Shown piece after piece: positions 6,501 to 11,831 of a stretch of DNA of 11,831 nt. Where the stretch lies: positions 1-11,831 of the forward strand of contig WGBH01000376.1 of the NCBI GenBank assembly GCA_015494435.1, read 5' to 3'. The notes under the pieces were generated by a model. The model ran no database searches. It saw nothing but the letters and a program-made list of their open reading frames with translations, and had not been told where the DNA came from. The first letter of the stretch is position 1, and every line of letters starts with the position of its first letter. This DNA comes from Thiotrichaceae bacterium (GTDB lineage: Bacteria; Pseudomonadota; Gammaproteobacteria; Thiotrichales; Thiotrichaceae). Made by a program: the position numbers and the translations under genes.

Positions 6501-7355
6501 ATGATTCAACAACTCACTATTTTTGGTGTTGGTTTAATCGGTGGTTCATTGGCTTTAGCCCTAAAAAAAATGGGTTATTGCAAGCGAGTGATTGGTTGTA
6601 GTCGTCGTGTAGAGCATCTACAAAGAGCGCTTGATTTAGGTGTTATCGATAGCTATACCCTTGATCCAGCGGAAGCGGTCAAAGGTGCGGATATGATTTT
6701 TCTTGCAGTACCGATGGGAGCAATGCAGTCGGTATTGACGAGTATCGCAAATCATCTTGAAAAGGATGCGGTGATAACGGATGCAGGCAGTGCTAAAGGG
6801 AGCGTTATTAGCGCGGCCAAAGCAGCTTTTGGAGAAATACCGACTCAATTTGTACCAGGGCATCCCATAGCAGGGCGTGAAAAAAGTAGTGTTGAAGCGG
6901 CATTGGCTGATTTATATATTGATCATAAAGTGATTCTTACTCCCTTAGAAAATACCAATATGGATGCGATTCAACGTGTGCGTGAGATGTGGCAAGTTAC
7001 AGGAGCAGAAGTAGAAACTCTGGAAGTGGAACAACATGATACGGTGTTAGCAGCAACTAGTCATCTACCCCATATTTTGGCATTTTCTTTTGTTAATAGT
7101 CTTTCCGAATCACCACAACGTGAAAAGATATTTCACTATGTAGCTGGTGGGTTTAAAGATTTCAGTCGTATTGCTTCTAGTGATCCTGTGATGTGGCGTG
7201 ATATTTGCCTTGAAAACAAAGAGGCAATTTTGATGGCATTAAATGATTATCAACAAAACCTTTCAGATTTAGCCGAATTAATTCGTGATGAGAAAGGAGA
7301 AGCATTATTAGCCGCTTTTTCTCATGCGAAAACTGAGCGTGATAAGCATATTTAG
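6501..7355 (+). CDS. tyrA: Prephenate dehydrogenase TyrA (monofunctional), 284 aa
   Basis: Cytoplasmic oxidative decarboxylase turning prephenate into 4-hydroxyphenylpyruvate for tyrosine. The N-terminal Rossmann domain carries GVGLIGG (9-15). DAGSAKG (94-100) and GHPIAGREKSS (120-130, H121) form the active-site region. SHLPHILAFSF (187-197) and FKDFSRIASSDPVMW (218-232) are in the helical dimerization domain. There is no chorismate mutase domain and no C-terminal ACT domain, so the ~285-aa length is that of a stand-alone TyrA. The second beta strand ends GCSRR (32-36), with no acidic residue to select NAD, which suggests NADP use (inference). RBS AGGA (6492-6495) lies 5 nt before ATG; the gap from hisC is 70 bp. 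Arogenate as substrate cannot be excluded. In pseudomonads this gene is fused to aroA. Here a 195-bp repeat-filled gap separates the two. Confidence 0.95.
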   Translation: MIQQLTIFGVGLIGGSLALALKKMGYCKRVIGCSRRVEHLQRALDLGVIDSYTLDPAEAVKGADMIFLAVPMGAMQSVLTSIANHLEKDAVITDAGSAKGSVISAAKAAFGEIPTQFVPGHPIAGREKSSVEAALADLYIDHKVILTPLENTNMDAIQRVREMWQVTGAEVETLEVEQHDTVLAATSHLPHILAFSFVNSLSESPQREKIFHYVAGGFKDFSRIASSDPVMWRDICLENKEAILMALNDYQQNLSDLAELIRDEKGEALLAAFSHAKTERDKHI

Positions 7356-7395
7356 CATCCAAGCAGAGATTAGAACAAATGAATAAAAAGATTAC
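7345..7395 (+). repeat. Upstream copy of a 51-bp direct repeat (tyrA end/aborted aroA start)
   Basis: The sequence runs from AGCATATTTAG, which contains the tyrA stop, to AAAAAGATTAC. It is identical to 7517-7567 at 49 of 51 positions; the two differences are C here and T there (7356 and 7376). The ATG at 7379 equals the aroA start. Confidence 0.95.
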
Positions 7396-7399
7396 GTAA
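7379..7399 (+). pseudogene. Vestigial aroA start: six-codon minigene MNKKIT-stop
   Basis: ATG at 7379 opens the first codons of aroA (MNKKIT) with the same upstream sequence as the real start. It meets TAA at 7397-7399, supplied by the first bases of the inserted hairpin element. It is a leftover of the duplicated aroA 5' end. If ribosomes still initiate here, it would act as a six-residue leader minigene upstream of aroA. Translation is not shown. Confidence 0.7.
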
Positions 7400-7516
7400 G
7401 CTGGACGGGTTTTGTAAACCCGTCCATACGTTTAGCTTAAAGGTAATAAAGCCTCACAGTTTCCTGCAAGGCTTCTTTAAAACGTTCCGACGGGGTAACA
7501 AACCCCGTCGGGCTAG
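7396..7516. mobile_element. REPIN-like element: two inverted REP-type hairpins between the 51-bp repeats
   Basis: The left hairpin GGACGGGTTT-TGT-AAACCCGTCC (7403-7425) lies inside an outer TAAGCT/AGCTTA pair (7397-7402, 7434-7439). The right hairpin is CCGACGGGGT-AACAA-ACCCCGTCGG (7487-7511). The reverse complement of the right unit aligns with the left unit, sharing GACGGG, TTTGT, CCCGTC and ACGTTT, so the two are diverged inverted copies. A small AAGCCT/AGGCTT stem (7449-7474) lies between. There is no transposase; such units are normally moved in trans by REP-associated tyrosine transposases. It sits exactly between the direct repeats. Confidence 0.75.
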
Positions 7517-7567
7517 AGCATATTTAGTATCCAAGCAGAGATTAGAATAAATGAATAAAAAGATTAC
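7517..7567 (+). repeat. Downstream copy of the 51-bp direct repeat (functional aroA start)
   Basis: This is the second copy of 7345-7395. Its first 11 bases replicate the last tyrA codons including TAG; its last 17 bases (7551-7567) are the beginning of aroA. After base 7567 the copies diverge: the reading frame continues here, while the element begins in copy 1. Confidence 0.95.
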
Positions 7568-8861
7568 TTTTATCACCAAGCCGAATAGAAAGTTAACAGG
7601 AACAATCCGTGTGACAGGTGACAAATCAATGTCGCATCGATCCATTATGTTAGGTGCTTTAGCAAAGGGTAGCACAAAGGTGAGCGGGTTTTTAAATGGT
7701 GAAGATTGTTTGGCAACCATCAAAGCTTTCCGCAAAATGGGGGTTGAGATTGAAGGGCCTGAAAAAGGAAATGTCACCATTCACGGGGTCGGTTTGAAAG
7801 GTCTAAAAGCGCCAATAGCTGATTTGGATATGGGGAATTCAGGAACAGCAATGCGTTTATTGACGGGGATTATGGTAGGACAAGATTTTGATGTTTCTCT
7901 AACAGGAGATGCTTCACTTTCTAAGCGTCCTATGCGTCGTATTACTCGTCCGTTAGAGCAAATGGGTGCGAATATTACAACGGGGGAGGGCGGTACACCG
8001 CCTCTTTCTATTAGAGGAGGCAATCAATTATCAGGAATTCATTATGATTTGCCCGTTGCTAGCGCACAGGTGAAATCGGCAGTTTTATTAGCAGGTCTGT
8101 ATGCTGAAGGTGAGACCTCGGTGACAGAGCCAGCCGTAACGCGTGATCATACTGAACGTATGTTGCGTGGTTTTGGCTATACTGTCGTTACGAAAGGCAA
8201 TTGCATATCATTGCGAGGTAAGGGGGAATTAATTGCTTGTGATATTGATATACCAGCAGATATTTCATCAGCCGCCTTCTTTATGGTGGGCGCGAGTATT
8301 GCAAAAGGCTCTGATTTAACTCTTGAGCATGTCGGGGTGAATCCAACTCGTACAGGCGTGATTGATATTCTAAAACTAATGGGGGCTGATATTACTCTTT
8401 TTAATCAAAAAGAGGTGGGGGGCGAACCTGTGGCAGATATTCGTATTCGCTTTGCAGCGTTGAAAGGAATTGAAATTCCTGAAGCCTTAGTGCCTTTAGC
8501 AATTGATGAATTTCCATCTATCTTTGTTGCGGCTTGTTTTGCAGAAGGACAAACGGTTTTAACAGGTGCAGAGGAATTGCGGGTAAAAGAAAGTGATCGT
8601 ATTCAAGTGATGGCGGATGGTTTGCTTGCCTGTGGAGCAGATGTTACAGCAACGCCTGATGGGATTATTATTAATGGCGGCACTCTTTCAGGAGGAGAAA
8701 TTGATAGTCATGGTGATCACCGTATTGCAATGGCATTTGCTATGGCGGGTTTATGTGCAGATGGTGACATTGTGATAAATGACTGCGCGAATGTAGATAC
8801 TTCATTCCCCAATTTTATTAGTATTGCATTAAAAACGGGAGTAAATATTAAGTGCTGTTGA
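7551..8861 (+). CDS. aroA: 3-phosphoshikimate 1-carboxyvinyltransferase (EPSP synthase) AroA, 436 aa
   Basis: Cytoplasmic enzyme joining shikimate-3-phosphate and phosphoenolpyruvate to EPSP, the penultimate step to chorismate, which PheA and TyrA consume. Motifs are TGDKSMSHR (22-30), GNSGTAMR (95-102), SKRPMRR (124-130), SAQVK (171-175), RDHTE (198-202), NPTR (264-267), AIDEFPSIFVAA (317-328, catalytic D319) and LRVKESDR (343-350, E347). The sets GDKS, SAQ-x-K, RDHTE and N-x-TR are those described for class II EPSP synthases. The PEP-site position that is Ala in the CP4 enzyme is Gly (G98) here, as in ordinary enzymes, so glyphosate tolerance cannot be inferred. The length is normal. The only RBS-like bases (AGAGATTAG) are weak. 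The start is fixed by the protein N-terminus and lies inside the downstream 51-bp repeat. The cmk-rpsA pair often found next is absent. Confidence 0.97.
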   Translation: MNKKITFITKPNRKLTGTIRVTGDKSMSHRSIMLGALAKGSTKVSGFLNGEDCLATIKAFRKMGVEIEGPEKGNVTIHGVGLKGLKAPIADLDMGNSGTAMRLLTGIMVGQDFDVSLTGDASLSKRPMRRITRPLEQMGANITTGEGGTPPLSIRGGNQLSGIHYDLPVASAQVKSAVLLAGLYAEGETSVTEPAVTRDHTERMLRGFGYTVVTKGNCISLRGKGELIACDIDIPADISSAAFFMVGASIAKGSDLTLEHVGVNPTRTGVIDILKLMGADITLFNQKEVGGEPVADIRIRFAALKGIEIPEALVPLAIDEFPSIFVAACFAEGQTVLTGAEELRVKESDRIQVMADGLLACGADVTATPDGIIINGGTLSGGEIDSHGDHRIAMAFAMAGLCADGDIVINDCANVDTSFPNFISIALKTGVNIKCC

Positions 8862-8989
8862 ATTTTTAAGATTAATAAATGTTATGTTATAGTTAAATTA
8901 TTGTTGTGGGCGTACAGATTTTTGACTACATTACACCTAGATCTGTTGCTGTTTTTTATGGAAATCCCCTCTAACTTAAGGATAATAAA

Positions 8990-10132
8990 ATGGTAAAATG
9001 GATCATCTTAATTTGCTGTCTCGTTACTACTTCTTTTTTTATTTCCAGTGTTTCTTCTGTTGCCGCAGCGACTTCTACCAAGGTAAAAGAGAAAGCCCCT
9101 AAAAAGCATTTATATCTTCCTTATAATCCAACCATAAAATTACGTCGTCCTGCGAGAAACCCTAATTTTGACCTTAATTTAGGTTTATCATTACAGAGAA
9201 ATGATATGCCACAAGTGCAACGCTGGTATGATGAAGGTGCAAATGTCAATGCGCTGAATAATCGAGGGAAATCTTTTCTTTATAATGCGGTATATCTCAA
9301 CCGCCTTGCGCAGATTAAATTTTTATTACAACGACGTGCTAATGTTAATATACGTAATAAAGATGGCAATGTTCCCATTGAAGCGGCTGTTTTTCGCAGT
9401 AATTTAATGGTTGCCAGGTATTTGCTTGAACGTGGTGCATCTGGACGCGGTAAGATGGAGCGAGGAGGTCTTACTTATTTGGAATATGCAATTAACAGAG
9501 GCCAACAGCAATTGGCGATTGAATTACTTGAGCATGGTGCATCTGCTAATGGTCGATATGCTCGAAATGGTGCGACCTTATTGCATCGTGCTGCTGCGCG
9601 AGGTATGGGAGAGTTGGTAAAAAAACTGATTGAAAAGGATGCGATGGTGAATGCACGAGACAATGTTGGAGTAACGCCATTACATGAAGCAGCGGCGAAA
9701 GGATATGTTGGTATTATAAAGACCTTATTAAGAGGCGGAGCAAAAATTAATGCAAAAACTAATAAAAATTGGACTCCGTTGCATCATGCAGCACGTTTTG
9801 GACATGTTGGTGCAACACGGTTACTAATAAGACAGGGGGCAGCGCCTTATGTACAAAATAGTGAAGGAAAAACGCCCCGCCGTCTGGCGCATCAGCTGAA
9901 ACATGTTATTGTTGAAGACATGTTGAGTGGATTAAGTGCATCTAAACAACGACGTAGAGCAAAGGCATTAAGTAGAAGACAAAGAAGTGCTAGAAAGGAA
10001 AAAAGAAGGACAGCTAAAAATGATGATGTCCATTCTATGCCTGAATCTTCTACTCGCGCCATTTCATCATCAAGCCCATCTGATGGAATAACTGATGAAA
10101 TGATTCGTTGCGTACTTGATTCTAATTGTTAA
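8990..10132 (+). CDS. Secreted ankyrin-repeat protein with basic C-terminal tail, 380 aa
   Basis: Function unknown. An N-terminal signal peptide is likely: K3, a hydrophobic core 5-20, and VAA-ATS as a cleavage site near residue 26. No lipobox is present. A linker (30-60) leads to a solenoid of about seven ankyrin repeats. The first (61-90) and last (about 292-313) are degenerate. Clear units lie at 93-125, 126-158, 160-190, 193-225, 226-258 and 259-291, with TPLHEAAAKGYVGIIKTLL and TPLHHAARFGHVGATRLLI the closest to consensus. Residues 318-343 are very rich in Arg/Lys. The tail 344-380 is Ser-rich and acidic and ends in CVLDSNC, so C374 and C380 could form a disulfide in the periplasm. Ankyrin arrays bind proteins; the partner is not evident. 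RBS TAAGGA (8977-8982) lies 7 nt before ATG. rhlE starts 21 bp downstream and is probably co-transcribed. Confidence 0.85.
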   Translation: MVKWIILICCLVTTSFFISSVSSVAAATSTKVKEKAPKKHLYLPYNPTIKLRRPARNPNFDLNLGLSLQRNDMPQVQRWYDEGANVNALNNRGKSFLYNAVYLNRLAQIKFLLQRRANVNIRNKDGNVPIEAAVFRSNLMVARYLLERGASGRGKMERGGLTYLEYAINRGQQQLAIELLEHGASANGRYARNGATLLHRAAARGMGELVKKLIEKDAMVNARDNVGVTPLHEAAAKGYVGIIKTLLRGGAKINAKTNKNWTPLHHAARFGHVGATRLLIRQGAAPYVQNSEGKTPRRLAHQLKHVIVEDMLSGLSASKQRRRAKALSRRQRSARKEKRRTAKNDDVHSMPESSTRAISSSSPSDGITDEMIRCVLDSNC

Positions 10133-10153
10133 TTTTTACTGAAGTATGACTGA

Positions 10154-11569
10154 ATGACACTATTTTCCTCGTTAGGACTTTCTGGCTCTTTATTGCATGC
10201 TATTAAAGAGCAGGGCTATGATAAACCGACACCAATTCAGGCACAGGGTATTCCTGCTGTTTTAAAAGGTCATGATATTATGGCAATGGCACAAACAGGG
10301 ACGGGGAAAACAGCAAGTTTTACTTTGCCTTTATTGCATCGATTATCCCAAGGACGTAAAGCAAGTGCTAATCAGATACGTGCTTTAGTGTTGACACCAA
10401 CCCGTGAATTAGCGGCTCAAGTTGAAGCGAATATTACGGCTTATGGTAAATATTTACCGCTGACTTCTATGGTTGTTTTTGGCGGTGTGAAAATTAATCC
10501 GCAAATGATGCGTTTACGCAAAGGAGCGGATATATTGGTTGCCACTCCTGGTCGTTTACTGGATCTTTACAGTAAAAATGCATTGAAATTTGATTCTTTA
10601 GAAGTACTGGTGCTAGATGAAGCAGACCGTATGTTGGATATGGGTTTTATTCATGATATCCGAAAGATTATTGCTCTATTACCTCGTAAACGGCAGAACC
10701 TATTATTTTCTGCAACTTTTTCAGGAAAAATTCGATCACTTGCTGAGGGGTTATTATTTAAACCTATCAGCATTGAGGTAAGCCCGCGTAATATGGCTGC
10801 GAAAACGGTTAAACAATCTGTATTTGAAGTGGATAAAAGTAAAAAAATAGGCTTGCTAAGCCATTTAGTGCGTAATAATAATTGGCAACAAGTATTGGTT
10901 TTCATGCGTACTAAGCATGGCGCTAATCGTTTGGTTAAACGTCTGCATAACGATGGTATTCGTGCAGGGGCTATTCATGGCAATAAAACACAAAGTGCAC
11001 GTACACGAGCATTAGCTGATTTTAAGTCGGGTAAAATACGCGTACTAGTGGCAACGGATATTGCAGCTCGTGGGATTGATATTGTTGACCTACCTTATGT
11101 TATTAATTTTGAATTACCCAATATATCAGAGGATTATATTCATCGAATTGGTCGTACAGGTCGTGCAGGTTCAAAAGGTGAAGCAATTTCTTTAGTGAGT
11201 GCTGATGAAGTGGATCTTTTGCAAAATATTGAGAATCTTATTGGACAAACACTGGTGAGAGAGCAAGAAATAGGTTTTGTTCCTAGTCATAACGTACCAC
11301 TAACTCAATTTAATCCTAATGCAAAGTATAAAAAGTCCAAAAAGCCTAAGAAGCCTAAAAATATCCAAAAACAGCAGGTGAAGATAAACTTTGACAGTGA
11401 GCATCAGCCACAAAAGAAAAAGCAACAACGGAAAAATAATCAAAAGCAAACAGTAGCCTATGCTAAAAAAAATGATAAACAGACAAAAGCTAACGGATCG
11501 GCAACGAGAAAGTCACGCACTGTATTGCGTTCTAAAGGAGTAGGGGCGAAGCCTAAAAGAAAGGTGTGA
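10154..11569 (+). CDS. rhlE: DEAD-box ATP-dependent RNA helicase, RhlE type, 471 aa
   Basis: Cytoplasmic RNA helicase that unwinds structured RNA, probably in ribosome assembly or RNA decay. All core motifs are intact: Q motif (F4, GYDKPTPIQ at 21-29), Walker A AQTGTGKT (46-53), PTRELA (82-87), TPGR (131-134), DEAD (155-158), SAT (186-188), VFMRTK (249-254), TDIAARGID (301-309) and HRIGRTGR (330-337). From about 390 to 471 there is a low-complexity Lys/Gln/Asn-rich tail, typical of RhlE-like proteins and likely to bind RNA. There is no DbpA domain or CsdA-type C-terminus, which favours RhlE over DeaD/DbpA. The RBS is weak (GAAG 10141-10144). A three-codon ATG-ACT-GAA-TGA frame (10146-10157) overlaps the start in an ATGA arrangement. 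A cold-shock gene lies convergent downstream, which fits a role at low temperature. Confidence 0.92.
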   Translation: MTLFSSLGLSGSLLHAIKEQGYDKPTPIQAQGIPAVLKGHDIMAMAQTGTGKTASFTLPLLHRLSQGRKASANQIRALVLTPTRELAAQVEANITAYGKYLPLTSMVVFGGVKINPQMMRLRKGADILVATPGRLLDLYSKNALKFDSLEVLVLDEADRMLDMGFIHDIRKIIALLPRKRQNLLFSATFSGKIRSLAEGLLFKPISIEVSPRNMAAKTVKQSVFEVDKSKKIGLLSHLVRNNNWQQVLVFMRTKHGANRLVKRLHNDGIRAGAIHGNKTQSARTRALADFKSGKIRVLVATDIAARGIDIVDLPYVINFELPNISEDYIHRIGRTGRAGSKGEAISLVSADEVDLLQNIENLIGQTLVREQEIGFVPSHNVPLTQFNPNAKYKKSKKPKKPKNIQKQQVKINFDSEHQPQKKKQQRKNNQKQTVAYAKKNDKQTKANGSATRKSRTVLRSKGVGAKPKRKV

Positions 11570-11673
11570 TAGAGAAATTAATTTGTAGTTAGGAGCTTTC
11601 TAAATCTTTTTTTTAATATATGAAGGATGTCGATTTTTTATTTGTGACTACTTTATGAGTTGTTTTTAGGCAT

Positions 11674-11711
11674 AAAAAAAGGATGAAATCTTTCGGTTTC
11701 ATCCTTTTTTT
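11674..11711. terminator. Strong bidirectional intrinsic terminator between rhlE and the csp gene
   Basis: A perfect 15-bp inverted repeat consists of A7-GGATGAAA (11674-11688) and TTTCATCC-T7 (11697-11711), with loop TCTTTCGG. The T7 follows the GC part of the stem on +, and the A7 gives a U-run on the minus strand, so it can stop both rhlE and the convergent cold-shock gene. Confidence 0.93.
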
Positions 11712-11760
11712 AAATTCTAAACAATAATGACCGATTAAAATTTAAGTATCGTATTGGCTG

Positions 11761-11831
11761 TTAGATCGCTACGATGTTCTCTGCTTGGGGGCCTTTTTGA
11801 CCTTCTGTAACAGTGAACTCAACTCTTTGTC
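11761..11831 (-). CDS. Cold-shock domain protein (CspA family), C-terminal 22 residues, cut by window edge
   Basis: Reading the minus strand from 11829 to 11761 gives QRVEFTVTEGQKGPQAENIVAI and a TAA stop. This is the C-terminal end of small (about 67-70 aa) CspA-family proteins, whose usual ending is 'G.RVEFE...G.KGPQA.NV'. These proteins bind single-stranded nucleic acid and act as RNA chaperones and transcription antiterminators. Most of the gene, including the RNP1/RNP2 motifs and promoter, lies outside the window, so the exact paralogue (CspA, CspC, CspD or CspE) cannot be told. It converges on rhlE, with the shared terminator 50 bp past its stop. The two are functionally compatible as cold-response RNA-remodelling genes. 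Confidence 0.88.
   Translation of the reverse strand, partial: QRVEFTVTEGQKGPQAENIVAI

Noticed and set aside
7403..7511. Pair of terminators between tyrA and aroA
   Set aside because: Both stems are perfect but neither is followed by a T-tract, and the two units are inverted copies of one another, which fits a REPIN better.
7396..7516. CRISPR array, because of repeated GACGGG hairpins
   Set aside because: There are only two units, in inverted orientation, with no regular spacer and no cas gene.
7454..8023. Minus-strand open frames across the aroA start
   Set aside because: They overlap strongly conserved EPSP synthase motifs in antisense; the predicted proteins are low in recognisable features.
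7551..8861. aroA as an acquired herbicide-tolerance gene
   Set aside because: Class II motifs are present, but the key position is Gly and not Ala, and the gene sits in its normal pathway context without signs of recent transfer.
8922..8950. Promoter with TTGACT -35 before the ankyrin gene
   Set aside because: At 16-18 nt spacing the -10 position reads GTTGCT or similar, with no resemblance to TATAAT.
8990..10132. Ankyrin protein as a lipoprotein or host-directed effector
   Set aside because: Cys9 and Cys10 are too near the N-terminus for a lipobox, and nothing in the neighbourhood indicates a dedicated secretion system.

Overview
The window (GC roughly 40%, AT-rich intergenic DNA) looks like a chromosomal segment of a gammaproteobacterium. 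The main evidence is the gene order serC - pheA - hisC - tyrA - aroA. This is the core of the serine/aromatic amino acid 'supraoperon' known from pseudomonads and relatives. The REP-type hairpin repeats and the RhlE-type helicase fit the same group. I cannot name the genus. Sulfur- or methane-oxidizing lineages are a guess only.

Layout, with all genes on + except the last. (1) 174-1262: an MscS-type mechanosensitive channel with a GTG start. (2) 1324-8861: six biosynthetic genes. serC and serA make serine from 3-phosphoglycerate. pheA (chorismate mutase/prephenate dehydratase), tyrA (prephenate dehydrogenase) and aroA (EPSP synthase) make phenylalanine, tyrosine and chorismate. hisC encodes an aminotransferase that may act on histidinol phosphate, on aromatic keto acids, or on both. 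(3) 8990-11569: a secreted ankyrin-repeat protein of unknown role, followed 21 bp later by an RhlE-type DEAD-box RNA helicase. (4) 11761-11831: the 3' end of a cold-shock protein gene on the minus strand, convergent with rhlE and separated from it by a strong bidirectional terminator at 11674-11711.

The genes are mostly ordinary. The junctions between the biosynthetic genes are not. serC-serA holds a long inverted repeat, a REP-like GGTGGAT hairpin, and a 9-bp perfect hairpin between a TATAAT box and the serA ribosome binding site. serA-pheA holds several stems, including a segment complementary to the pheA ribosome binding site. pheA-hisC is almost entirely one ~150-bp imperfect palindrome, in which seven of nine arm mismatches would be G-U pairs in minus-strand RNA. 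tyrA-aroA holds the most striking structure. A 51-bp sequence carrying the tyrA end and the aroA start occurs twice in direct orientation. Exactly between the copies sits a 121-bp element made of two inverted REP-like hairpin units. The upstream copy keeps a decapitated aroA start that encodes only MNKKIT-stop.

I found no tRNA, rRNA, CRISPR array, complete transposase gene or phage gene. The best candidate for something undescribed is the tyrA-aroA duplication/REPIN structure, followed by the pheA-hisC palindrome. No protein system in the window is clearly novel. All database-dependent statements rest on recall of family motifs, not on a search.
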